The position numbers were made by a program, and so were the translations under genes. Below, piece after piece: positions 37,397 to 44,492 of a DNA stretch of 64,000 nucleotides (position 1 is its first letter; each line of letters starts with the position of its first letter). The stretch is from Phycisphaera sp. GTDB lineage: Bacteria > Planctomycetota > Phycisphaerae > Phycisphaerales > Phycisphaeraceae. The stretch is taken from assembly GCA_016125215.1 (NCBI GenBank), contig WGMF01000025.1, positions 100,481 to 164,480 of the forward strand, written 5' to 3'. Below the pieces are notes generated by a model. The model worked only from the letters and a program-made list of their open reading frames with translations, ran no database searches and was not told the DNA's origin.

Positions 37397-37696
37397 ATGA
37401 GGATTGCAAAGATCATCGGCGTGCTCACGATCAACCGACGCTTGCCCGAATTGGCAAGCGGGCGGTACGTGATCGCCGAGGCCTTTGATGAAACCGCGTT
37501 GCGAGGGCGGTCAGAAAATATCAAACGTGAAAAACCAATGCCCGAGTCACTTGTGGTTTTTGATGAGTTAGGCGCGGGGATCGGGCAGGTGATCGCGGTG
37601 AGCGAGGGCGCGGAGGCGACGATGCCATTCAAACCCAGACAGGTGCCGTTCGACGCCTACAACGCCGCGATCCTCGACACCGTGGAATACGAATAG
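37397..37696 (+). CDS. BMC-P (EutN/CcmL) vertex protein 3
   Basis: 99 aa. MRIAKIIGVLTINRRLPELA, then YVIAEAFD, SLVVFDELGAGIGQVIAVSE and VPFDAYNAAILDTVEYE: a BMC-P domain with an insertion rich in charged residues at about 33-47 (RGRSENIKREKP). Third vertex protein of the locus, as is usual for PVM-type loci. Confidence 0.93.
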   Translation: MRIAKIIGVLTINRRLPELASGRYVIAEAFDETALRGRSENIKREKPMPESLVVFDELGAGIGQVIAVSEGAEATMPFKPRQVPFDAYNAAILDTVEYE

Positions 37697-37722
37697 CACT
37701 ATTAAACAAGGGATATTCAGCC

Positions 37723-38577
37723 ATGCAAAGCGTCTGGCAAATCAAGCAAGAGATCTGTGAGATCGGTAAGCGGATCTGGCAAAAGGGCTTCTGCGCGGGG
37801 AACGAGGGGAACCACTCCGTCCGGATTGCGCCTGATCGCTACCTATGCACACCCACAGGGATCAGCAAGGGCTTTCTCGACCCGGAAGATATCATTACCT
37901 GTGACGGAGAGGGCAATCAGGTCGAGCCGAACTCGAGGGGTCGCAGGCCCACAAGTGAGATCAAAGTCCACTTGGCAATCTACAAGGTCCGAAACGATGT
38001 CAATGCGGTGATCCACTCCCACCCGCCGCACGCGACGGCCTTTGCCATCGCCGGCATCCCGCTGCCCGAGGGCGTCCACCCGGAGGCGGAGGTGTTCCTG
38101 GGCAAGGTCAAGACCGCGAAGTACGCCACGCCTTCGACGCACGACCTGCCCAACAGCCTGTTGCCGCTCATCGGCCCCGAGACGAACACACTGCTCATGG
38201 GCAACCACGGCTCGGTGAGCTTCGACAAGGACCTGATCGGCGCGTATTACAAGCTGGAAATCCTCGATGCCTATTGCCGAATCCTGCTGCTGACCAAGTC
38301 GATCGGGAAGATGAACGTGCTCGACAAGAACCAGATGACCGAGTTGCTCAAGGTCAAAGAGAAGTTCGGCTTCCCGGACTCGCGTCTGGCGTGTTCACCG
38401 AGCGGCTGCGTCGGCCAGGAGAACAACGCGTTCCTGGCGATGTTCGAGCAGACCGCCTCTGCACAGTGCTCGTGCGAAAGTGGCAAGGTCGAGGGGACAC
38501 AAGACGCGCTCGGTGCCGCGGCGTTCGAGGACATGGTGCAGGCGATCACGGACAAGATCATGTCCGCGGTGGCGTGA
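37723..38577 (+). CDS. Class II aldolase (fuculose/rhamnulose-phosphate type), encapsulated
   Basis: 284 aa. Zinc-dependent cleavage of L-fuculose-1-phosphate or L-rhamnulose-1-phosphate to DHAP and L-lactaldehyde. Metal ligands are visible: E79, H98 and H100 in VIHSHPPH, and H162 in MGNHGS. The N-terminal GNEGNHSVR segment binds phosphate in the family. After the catalytic domain (about residue 220) there is a linker and a C-terminal amphipathic helix (FEDMVQAITDKIMSAVA), the C-terminal encapsulation peptide known for PVM aldolases. Last enzyme of the operon. Confidence 0.92.
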   Translation: MQSVWQIKQEICEIGKRIWQKGFCAGNEGNHSVRIAPDRYLCTPTGISKGFLDPEDIITCDGEGNQVEPNSRGRRPTSEIKVHLAIYKVRNDVNAVIHSHPPHATAFAIAGIPLPEGVHPEAEVFLGKVKTAKYATPSTHDLPNSLLPLIGPETNTLLMGNHGSVSFDKDLIGAYYKLEILDAYCRILLLTKSIGKMNVLDKNQMTELLKVKEKFGFPDSRLACSPSGCVGQENNAFLAMFEQTASAQCSCESGKVEGTQDALGAAAFEDMVQAITDKIMSAVA

Positions 38578-38584
38578 GTGGTTA

Positions 38585-38743
38585 GCCGCGAATGAACGCA
38601 AATAGATAGCATGAAAAGGACGATCTAAACCCGTGTATGAAATAATCATCTCAATACCGGGTAATGTTTTTTAAGGGAAATATAATAATAAGCTCTCCCA
38701 ACCACCGGTTCCAGATTCGCGTTTATTTGCGTTCATTCGCGGC
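38585..38743. repeat. 20-base perfect inverted repeat flanking the aldolase-DeoR spacer
   Basis: GCCGCGAATGAACGCAAATA at 38585-38604 is the exact reverse complement of 38724-38743. The 119 bases between are AT-rich and contain no gene. The arms fall in GCGAATGAAC-type units like those of other dispersed repeats here. It may act as the operon end or be a small non-autonomous mobile element. Confidence 0.85.
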
Positions 38744-38769
38744 CAATCCCGGTTTGAAAAGCTGATGCC

Positions 38770-39528
38770 ATGTTGATTGTCGAGCGTCAAGACCGTGTGC
38801 TTTCGATTGTGCGGCAGCGCAAGGCTGTGCAGCTCGATGATTTGGCCCGCGAGTTGGAGGTGAGTTCTTCCACGATCCGCCGGGACCTTGAGGTACTCGA
38901 GGAACGGGGGCTTGTCTCACGCACGCACGGCGGGGCGGTCTATTCCGGTGCGGCGGACGATTCGGTCAATAATGCCACACTCGCACAGCGGATGGCCGAG
39001 CACGTTGAGCAGAAGCAGGCCATCGCGCATCTGGCGGCTTCGATGGTCAAGCCTTACGAGACGGTGCTATTCGACGGCGGCTCGACGGTGATCTATGCGG
39101 CGCGGTTGATCACGGCCCGGCCGATCCAGGTCGTGACCAACAGCGTGAGCATCGCGGGCATTTTTTCGGATGACGAGAAGGTGGAGCTTGTCCACGTGGG
39201 CGGGGCGCTCTACCCCAGAGCCGGCGTCACCGTGGGGCCGATCGCCACGGGTTGTCTTGCGGAGCTTCACGCCGACGTGCTGTTTTTTTCGCTTGCGGGT
39301 ATCTACGAAGACGCGGGCTATAACATCAACCTGGCCATGGCGCAGGTCGAGCAGGTGATGATGCGGCAGGCGACGCGGAGCGTGATGCTCATGGATTCGA
39401 GCAAGTTCGGGCGAAAGAGCCTGACCCGGGTGTGCGGGCTTGACGAGGTCGACCAGATCGTGACGGACGAAGGCGTTCCCGAAGTCTACCGGGAGCGTCT
39501 TGGGCAGCGGTTGCTGGTGGTGGGTTGA
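38770..39528 (+). CDS. DeoR family transcriptional regulator of the microcompartment operon
   Basis: 252 aa. An N-terminal DeoR helix-turn-helix (about residues 6-58: QDRVLSIVRQRKAVQLDDLA, SSSTIRRDLEVLEERGLVSR, THGGAV), then a sugar-phosphate-binding domain with VLFDGGSTVIYAARLI, VVTNSVSI and MLMDSSKFGRKSL. DeoR regulators usually repress sugar-use operons and are released by a phosphorylated intermediate; here a deoxyhexulose phosphate is expected. It lies just downstream of the operon it probably controls. Confidence 0.93.
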   Translation: MLIVERQDRVLSIVRQRKAVQLDDLARELEVSSSTIRRDLEVLEERGLVSRTHGGAVYSGAADDSVNNATLAQRMAEHVEQKQAIAHLAASMVKPYETVLFDGGSTVIYAARLITARPIQVVTNSVSIAGIFSDDEKVELVHVGGALYPRAGVTVGPIATGCLAELHADVLFFSLAGIYEDAGYNINLAMAQVEQVMMRQATRSVMLMDSSKFGRKSLTRVCGLDEVDQIVTDEGVPEVYRERLGQRLLVVG

Positions 39529-39658
39529 ACCCACGTGACCTTGACCGTTCGCAACGATTTTTGGACTCTTGCGGGTTGAACGTCCGATATTGTTAAAATA
39601 GATATCTTCGCCGCACAGGAGTGGCGATGTGTCCATACCCCTAGCAAGGATTGCTGAT

Positions 39659-40045
39659 ATGAGCCTGCGAAGTAAGTCATCCCTCGTGTGTGCCCTGGCT
39701 GTGGCGGGCGGTCTCTCCCTGACGGCGTGCAACAATAAAAAGAAGGAAATGACGCAGGCTCCCCCGCCCCCGCCCGTGGTCGAACCGGCCCCCGTGGTCT
39801 CGGCTGAACCGGTGCCCCCGGTCTCGATCCAGCCGACCACGACCATCGGCCCCGCAACCTATCCCGCACCAACGGACTACGCCCCGTCGGGCGGCGGCAC
39901 CTACACCATCCGCAAGGGCGACACACTTTTCTCCATTGCCAAGCGGACCTACGGCAGCGGCAACCGTTGGCGTGACATTGTCGCGGCCAACCCGGGGCTG
40001 GTGCCCGAGAAGCTGCGTGTAGGGCAGACGATCACGCTGCCCTGA
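39659..40045 (+). CDS. LysM-domain lipoprotein
   Basis: 128 aa from the ATG at 39659 (AAGGA seven bases upstream); a GTG at 39629 is less likely because it would place ten extra residues before the signal peptide. Signal peptide with lipobox LTAC (mature Cys at about residue 24), then a Pro/Val-rich spacer (about 35-75), and a C-terminal LysM domain (YTIRKGDTLFSIAKRTYGSG, then RWRDIVAANPGL, LRVGQTITLP). It probably anchors to the envelope and binds peptidoglycan or another N-acetylglucosamine polymer. Confidence 0.9.
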   Translation: MSLRSKSSLVCALAVAGGLSLTACNNKKKEMTQAPPPPPVVEPAPVVSAEPVPPVSIQPTTTIGPATYPAPTDYAPSGGGTYTIRKGDTLFSIAKRTYGSGNRWRDIVAANPGLVPEKLRVGQTITLP

Positions 40046-40084
40046 TTGCCAAGCCTCAATCATCACAGTCGGCATTTTCGTGGC

Positions 40085-40684
40085 TCAACCGTCGCTCCAC
40101 GTGACGGGCATTGAGATCGCGTGTTGCAGCCGTTGGAGGTAGTCGTCGCGTGGGATTTCGATGACGCCGAACTGCGCCATGTGGTCATTGTGGATCTGCG
40201 TGTCGAGCAGGACGTATCCGCGTTGCCGAAGGTGGTTGACGAGGTGGACGAGGCAGACCTTGGAGGCATCGGTCGAAGTGGAGAACATCGATTCGCCAAA
40301 GAATGCACCGCCGAGTGCGACGCCGTAGAGTCCCCCTACAAGTTGTAAGGTCTGCGAGTGATCCCCGTCTGTGGCATTGTTTTCCTGCGTCGCCCACGCC
40401 TCGACACTGTGTGCCAAACCCAGCCCGTGCAGCCGGGTGTAAGCCTCGACGATCTCGCGGTTGATCCACGTCTCGGGGTGGTTGGGCCGCGGCTGTGAGC
40501 AGGCAACGACAACCCCCCTGAAGTCCCGGTCGAATGTGATCCGGTAACATCCCGAGCGCACGCGGCGCTGCAGGGATTTAGAAACTCGAAAGCCCCGGGG
40601 TGTTTCGTCGGCTGGCTCGATCGGGAGGATCGCACGGGGGTCGGGGCTGAACCATTCAACAGGCCCGCTGCGCGAGCGTGCCAT
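40085..40684 (-). CDS. aat: Leucyl/phenylalanyl-tRNA--protein transferase (start uncertain)
   Basis: 199 aa from the ATG at 40684. It conjugates Leu or Phe from aminoacyl-tRNA to N-terminal Arg/Lys of proteins, the N-end rule degradation step. Motifs: VEWFSPDPRAILP, TWINREIVEAYTRLHGLGLAHSVE, LVGGLYGVALGGAFFGESMFS and the downstream HLVNHLRQRGYVLLDTQ. The conserved N-terminal part LTPELLIRAYALGFFPMA is encoded in frame upstream of this ATG, back to about 40780, but the open frame (bounded by a TGA inside the tRNA-Phe gene) has no ATG, GTG or TTG there. A CTG at 40720 or an ATA/ATC start is therefore possible. It is directly downstream of tRNA-Phe. Confidence 0.88.
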   Translation of the reverse strand: MARSRSGPVEWFSPDPRAILPIEPADETPRGFRVSKSLQRRVRSGCYRITFDRDFRGVVVACSQPRPNHPETWINREIVEAYTRLHGLGLAHSVEAWATQENNATDGDHSQTLQLVGGLYGVALGGAFFGESMFSTSTDASKVCLVHLVNHLRQRGYVLLDTQIHNDHMAQFGVIEIPRDDYLQRLQHAISMPVTWSDG

Positions 40685-40793
40685 GGGGAAAAAGCCGAGT
40701 GCGTAGGCACGGATGAGCAGTTCGGGGGTGAGTGGGATGGGCTTGCTGATCCGAAATATCCCGGTGTTGATCGGCCCCTTGGGTCTGTCTGGG

Positions 40794-40853
40794 TTTCCGG
40801 GGTCGGGGCTTCCGGGGGCTGGGCTTCCGGGGGCTGGGCTTCCGGGGTCGGGG
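40794..40853. repeat. Four tandem copies of a 15-base GC-rich unit
   Basis: Units begin at 40794, 40809, 40824 and 40839. The outer two end in GGTCGGGG and the inner two in GGGCTGGG. It fills the space between the tRNA-Phe 3' end and the aat coding similarity. The length of 15 keeps the aat frame (encoding PGSPA/PGSPD-like repeats). Confidence 0.9.
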
Positions 40854-40856
40854 GAA

Positions 40857-40929
40857 TGGCTAGGGCCGGAATCGAACCGGCGACACTGCGATTTTCAGTC
40901 GCATGCTCTACCAACTGAGCTACCTAGCC
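40857..40929 (-). tRNA. tRNA-Phe (anticodon GAA)
   Basis: 73 nt cloverleaf on the minus strand: acceptor GGCTAGG/CCTAGCC with discriminator A, D arm GCTC..GAGC, anticodon stem TGCGA/TCGCA with loop CTGAAAA (anticodon GAA), and T arm CCGGTTCGATTCCGG. CCA is not encoded. The aat gene, whose enzyme can use Phe-tRNA, follows on the same strand. Confidence 0.97.
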
Positions 40930-41040
40930 CCGTGCGATCGATGGCATCGGTCATCCGAGTGCAGCCCTTTAGATTAGCAAGAGTCGGGCACTCAGGCAAT
41001 ACACGGACTCGTGTTGCAATGGCGTACAGGCCGTGACGAA

Positions 41041-41496
41041 TTACCACCACGCGGGGTTGCCGGTGAGTTTGAGGGCCCACGCGAGCAACATGACACTGAG
41101 CCAGACCCACGCGATCTTTCGTGGCAGAGTCAGCCTTTGTTGCTGTAGTGCCTTCACGGCCAACAAACCGAGTGTTAAGCCAAGGACACCCAGGATCGGC
41201 AGCGTCATGGCGTTGTAGGCCAGCGACGTGTGCCAGTCGCCATGGAATAACGCGATCAAACTGCGTGTGCAGCCTGTGGTGGGGCAGGGCAGGCCGGTGA
41301 GGGCTTTGAAGATCGAGCCTGGGATGTGGCATTGAAGAAGGTTGACCCCATTCCAGACGAGGTAGCCCGCAAAGCAGGCCGCGGCGAAAATACCCAGCGT
41401 CAACGTTCCGCGCGTCCGACCGTTGTGTGGCAATGGACACCGCTCCACCGCAGTCGCACCCGTGGCGGTGTTGGTTGAGATATCCGCTGGGTTCAC
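41041..41496 (-). CDS. DUF2752 membrane protein
   Basis: 151 aa from a GTG at 41496 that overlaps the stop of the small upstream gene (GTGA), with AAGG seven bases before it; an ATG at 41538 would overlap that gene by 46 bases. The DUF2752 signature is present: GLPCPTTGCTRSLIALFHGD followed by a YNAMTLPI segment. Three to four membrane helices. Function unknown; DUF2752 proteins are small integral membrane proteins. Confidence 0.85.
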   Translation of the reverse strand: MNPADISTNTATGATAVERCPLPHNGRTRGTLTLGIFAAACFAGYLVWNGVNLLQCHIPGSIFKALTGLPCPTTGCTRSLIALFHGDWHTSLAYNAMTLPILGVLGLTLGLLAVKALQQQRLTLPRKIAWVWLSVMLLAWALKLTGNPAWW

Positions 41497-41624
41497 TTTG
41501 CAGCCTTGGTGGAATCGATCACCCACGGCAGCCAGCACAGAGGCAAGCAGAGCAGCAAAAGGACAATAAAGAGGATCAGGCCGTTCTTGTTCAGCCCCGC
41601 AAATGCGTCTTCGCCTTGTGGCAT
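41493..41624 (-). CDS. Small single-pass membrane protein
   Basis: 43 aa (MPQGEDAFAGLNKNG, then hydrophobic LILFIVLLLL and a Cys/Trp/Pro-rich CLPLCWLPWVIDSTKAAK end). Start ATG at 41624. The stop overlaps the GTG start of the DUF2752 gene, which supports it as a real translated and coupled gene. The pairing of such a short CLPLCWLP protein with DUF2752 suggests a small two-component membrane unit. Function unknown. Confidence 0.7.
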   Translation of the reverse strand: MPQGEDAFAGLNKNGLILFIVLLLLCLPLCWLPWVIDSTKAAK

Positions 41625-41801
41625 GTGGGTACCCCTAAAAAGATGTGAAAAGGACTCGAAAGCCGTGTTGACTCTCTGAACACTAACCTCTGGCGAACCA
41701 AAATAGCCGCAAATCCTGCCCTGTCAAAAGCCAGAATCCGCCTTGACCCCACCCGGACGTGGCCCACGGCAGAGCTGTCAACTCACGGGTATGAGCCGAC
41801 T

Positions 41802-41830
41802 TTACGATCGCTTAAGGGGTTGTTACAATG
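41802..41830 (+). promoter_or_regulatory. Promoter of the rplKAJL operon
   Basis: TTTACG (41802-41807), a 17-base spacer, TACAAT (41825-41830). Start expected near 41837, leaving a leader of about 53 bases before rplK. The remainder of the spacer from 41625 shows no gene. Confidence 0.6.
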
Positions 41831-41889
41831 CTTGGCTCGAATTTTCCCAGACAACCCCGCAACGACTCTCGAAAAGCAGGACCCGCGTC

Positions 41890-42321
41890 ATGGCCAAGAA
41901 AGAGATCACCACCGTCTTTAAGATCCAGGCCCCCGGCGGTCAGGCGACCCCCGCTCCGCCCATCGGCCCCGCCCTCGGTCAGAACGGTGTCAACCCCGGG
42001 CAGTTCATCTCGCAGTTCAACGAGCGCACCCGCCAGTTCAACGGCAAGGTCGTCGGCTGCGTGATTACGGTTTATAAGGACCGCTCGTTCGAGTTCGACA
42101 TCCGCCAGCCCCCGGCCGCGGTCATCATCAAGGACCTGGCCAAGATCGAAAAAGGCTCCGGCGAACCCAACAAGAACAAGGTCGGCAAGATCACCAAGGC
42201 GCAGCTCGAAGAGGCCGCCAAGGAAAAGATGAAAGAGACCACCGCCCACAGCATGGAGGCGCTGCTTCGGACCCTCGCCGGCACCGCGCGCTCGATGGGT
42301 GTCGAGGTGGAAGGGATGTGA
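41890..42321 (+). CDS. rplK: 50S ribosomal protein L11
   Basis: 143 aa from the ATG at 41890; the frame is open further upstream, but L11 starts with MAKKEITTVFKIQAPGGQAT here. Family features: PAPPIGPALGQNGVNPGQFI, an N-terminal domain with methylatable Lys/Ala residues, and the C-terminal rRNA-binding GTARSMGVEVEG. It binds the GTPase-associated region of 23S rRNA. First gene of an isolated L11-L1-L10-L12 cluster; no nusG or secE upstream. Confidence 0.98.
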   Translation: MAKKEITTVFKIQAPGGQATPAPPIGPALGQNGVNPGQFISQFNERTRQFNGKVVGCVITVYKDRSFEFDIRQPPAAVIIKDLAKIEKGSGEPNKNKVGKITKAQLEEAAKEKMKETTAHSMEALLRTLAGTARSMGVEVEGM

Positions 42322-42325
42322 TGAG

Positions 42326-42379
42326 GTGACGAGTGACAGGTGACGAATGACTGGTGACTGAAAACATCAGACATCAGAC
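42326..42379 (+). repeat. Heptamer tandem repeat, family D copy 1 (between rplK and rplA)
   Basis: GTGAC/ATGAC units start at 42326, 42333, 42340, 42347 and 42354 (period 7), followed by two ACATCAG units at 42364 and 42371. The same two unit types occur in inverted order at 51409-51559. It begins 5 bases after the rplK stop. Confidence 0.85.
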
Positions 42380-42394
42380 TAGCACCCCGGCTTA

Positions 42395-42451
42395 CCACGG
42401 GCCGAAACCGTGGGAGACCCCGGGCCTGACTTACAACATGTAAGTTCGGCC
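42395..42451 (+). promoter_or_regulatory. Structured rplA leader with alternative pairings
   Basis: CCACGG (42395-42400) can pair with CCGTGG (42408-42413). Alternatively GGCCGAA (42400-42406) pairs with TTCGGCC (42445-42451), enclosing the hairpin ACTTAC/GTAAGT (42429-42445). The CCGTGGGAG sequence resembles elements seen upstream of rplA in other bacteria and may be the L1 autoregulatory site. The role is inferred. Confidence 0.5.
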
Positions 42452-42471
42452 GCAGTCGAAAGGATCGGAAC

Positions 42472-43164
42472 ATGCCCGCAGTGCTTCATGGCAAGCGTTT
42501 CCGCGCGGATGTCGAGAACTGGGACCGGATGACCGTGCTCCCCCTCGCCGGCGCCGTGGCCAAACTCAAAAGCTTCCGCAAGACCAAGTTCGACCAGACG
42601 GTCGACCTGTGCATCCACCTGGGCATCGACCCCAAGCAGGCCGACCAGATGGTGCGTGGCTCGCTCGCGCTGCCGCACGGCATCGGCAAGTCCAAGCGCG
42701 TCGTGGCGTTCTGCCCGGCGGACAAGGTCGAGGCCGCCAAGGAAGCCGGCGCCATCGAAGTCGGCGGCGAAGAACTCGTCAAGAAAGTCGAAGGCGGCTG
42801 GATGGACTTCGACGTCGCCATTGCCACGCCGGACATGATGCGTGTCGTGAGCAGGCTAGGTAAGACGCTCGGCCCCAAGGGCCTGATGCCCTCGCCCAAG
42901 AGCGGCACCGTGACACCGGACGTCGCCAAGGCTGTCAAGGAATACGCGGCCGGCAAGATCGAGTTCCGCAACGACGCGGGCGGCAACGTCCACGCCGTGA
43001 TCGGCAAGATGAGCTTTGACGCCCAGAAGCTCGAAGAAAACGCACAGGCCCTGATCGACTACATCCACCGCGTCAAGCCCTCGTCCACCAAGGGCCAGTA
43101 CTTCAAGAAAGTCAGCATCAGCGGCACCATGACCCCCGGCGTCCTCATCGCTTTCACCAATTAA
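42472..43164 (+). CDS. rplA: 50S ribosomal protein L1
   Basis: 230 aa, ATG at 42472 with AAAGGA eight bases upstream. Typical L1 sequence: [14 protein letters not shown] start, [58 protein letters not shown] and [20 protein letters not shown]. It binds the 23S rRNA L1 stalk and usually represses its own operon. It is separated from rplK by 150 bases holding a heptamer repeat and a structured leader. Confidence 0.98.
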   Translation: MPAVLHGKRFRADVENWDRMTVLPLAGAVAKLKSFRKTKFDQTVDLCIHLGIDPKQADQMVRGSLALPHGIGKSKRVVAFCPADKVEAAKEAGAIEVGGEELVKKVEGGWMDFDVAIATPDMMRVVSRLGKTLGPKGLMPSPKSGTVTPDVAKAVKEYAAGKIEFRNDAGGNVHAVIGKMSFDAQKLEENAQALIDYIHRVKPSSTKGQYFKKVSISGTMTPGVLIAFTN

Positions 43165-43197
43165 GACACAACCGCCCCCCACGAAAGGGTGTGACCC

Positions 43198-43743
43198 ATG
43201 AGCAAGCCCGTTAAGAACCTGATCGAAACCCAGTACAAGACGATCTTCGCCGACCTCGACGGCGCGGTGCTGATCGATATCCGGGGCATTACCTCCAACG
43301 ACACCAACGCCCTGCGTGCGACGCTGGCCCAGCGCGGCATCCGCATCACGGTCGTCAAGAACTCGCTGGCCAAACGCGCCACCACCGGCACGTCGCTCGA
43401 AAAGATCGGCGACCTGCTCGAGGGTGCCAGTGCCGTGGTGTACGGCGGGGACAGCGTGGTCAACGTGGCGCGCGAACTCATCGAACAGGCCAAGACGCTG
43501 CCCAACCTGACCTTCAAGGGCGCCCTGATGGAGGGCACGCTCTTCAAGGCCGAGGAAATCGAGGCCCTGAGCAAGTACCCCACACGCGAAGAGGCGCAGG
43601 CCCAGGCCCTGCAACTCATCCTCAGCCCCGGCAAAAACCTCGTCGCCTCCATCCTCGGCCCCGGCAAGAAGATCGCCTCGCTCGTCAAGGCCATCGAAGA
43701 AAAACTCGAAAAGGGCGAGGCCATCGCCAAGATTTCAGCTTAA
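43198..43743 (+). CDS. rplJ: 50S ribosomal protein L10
   Basis: 181 aa, ATG at 43198 with AAAGGG upstream. L10 features: N-terminal IETQYKTIFADLDGAVLIDI, NALRATLAQRGIRITVVKNS, LAKRA, and the C-terminal helix binding L7/L12 dimers (SLVKAIEEKLEKGEAIAKI). The leader from rplA is only 33 bases, too short for a full-length L10 leader structure. Confidence 0.97.
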   Translation: MSKPVKNLIETQYKTIFADLDGAVLIDIRGITSNDTNALRATLAQRGIRITVVKNSLAKRATTGTSLEKIGDLLEGASAVVYGGDSVVNVARELIEQAKTLPNLTFKGALMEGTLFKAEEIEALSKYPTREEAQAQALQLILSPGKNLVASILGPGKKIASLVKAIEEKLEKGEAIAKISA

Positions 43744-43770
43744 TGGGACAAACAACAGGATCAGAAATTA

Positions 43771-43870
43771 ACCGCAGAGAGCGCAGAGTTCGCAGAGAGA
43801 ATTATTAAAAATGTTGAGATCAATCGTGTGAGTGTTTTCTCTTCTCTGCGTCCTCTGCGCTCTCTGCGGT
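43771..43870. repeat. Inverted nonamer repeat, family B (between rplJ and rplL)
   Basis: Left arm: CGCAGAGNN units at 43773, 43782 and 43791 (period 9). Right arm (43838-43870): the inverse CTCTGCGNN units ending CTGCGGT. The arms can form a long hairpin around an AT-rich centre in the 251-base spacer before rplL. Confidence 0.88.
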
Positions 43871-43994
43871 GAAATCTTTGTGACTCTTTTTATCGATGTC
43901 AACAACGCGTCTGACTGGCCCCTCGGGGTTAAATCCACACAACGTGTGCGGACCTCTTGGACGAAAGTGTTTAGTGTGAAAGGTGGAACGAATC

Positions 43995-44378
43995 ATGGCA
44001 GAAGCAGCAATCGCGGAACTCGGTGACAAGTTGGCCGGCCTGACCCTCAAGGAAGCGGTCGAGCTGGGCACGTACCTCAAGGACACCTACGGCATCGAGC
44101 CGGCGGCGGGCGGCGCGATCGTCATGGCCGGCGCAGGCGGTGCGGCCGCGGCAGAGGTCGAGGAAAAGACCTCGTTCGACGTCATCCTCAAGGCGGCCGG
44201 CGACAAGAAGATCCAGGTCATCAAGGTCGTCCGCGAAGCGACCGGCCTGGGCCTGAAGGAAGCCAAGGACCTCGTCGACGGTGCCCCCAAGCCCGTCAAG
44301 GAAGGCCTGTCCAAGGAAGACGCCGACAAACTCGCCGCCTCGCTCAAGGAGCAGGGTGCCGAGGTCGAGATCAAGTAA
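43995..44378 (+). CDS. rplL: 50S ribosomal protein L7/L12
   Basis: 127 aa from the ATG at 43995 (GGTGGA 8 bases upstream); an ATG at 43983 is also in frame. N-terminal dimerisation part ([20 protein letters not shown]), an Ala/Gly-rich hinge (about residues 42-56), and the C-terminal factor-binding domain ([40 protein letters not shown]). Forms the L12 stalk with L10. Not followed by rpoB, unlike in most bacteria; a terminator comes next. Confidence 0.98.
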   Translation: MAEAAIAELGDKLAGLTLKEAVELGTYLKDTYGIEPAAGGAIVMAGAGGAAAAEVEEKTSFDVILKAAGDKKIQVIKVVREATGLGLKEAKDLVDGAPKPVKEGLSKEDADKLAASLKEQGAEVEIK

Positions 44379-44406
44379 TCCGACGACCGACAACCAGAAA
44401 CAAAAG

Positions 44407-44434
44407 CCGTCGCCCGCAAGGCGGCGGTTTTTTT
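44407..44434 (+). terminator. Rho-independent terminator of the rplKAJL operon
   Basis: CCGTCGCC (44407-44414), loop CGCAA, GGCGGCGG (44420-44427), then seven T. Eight base pairs with one G-T pair. It sits 28 bases after the rplL stop. Confidence 0.92.
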
Positions 44435-44492
44435 ATGAACAAATATCAAAAAACTCTACGTGAGCGCAAAAATAAAAGATAGCTGGGAAGTC

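Noticed and set aside
40336..40914. Minus-strand open frame of 192 aa overlapping aat and tRNA-Phe
   Set aside because: It starts within the tRNA and is in a different frame from the aat motifs.
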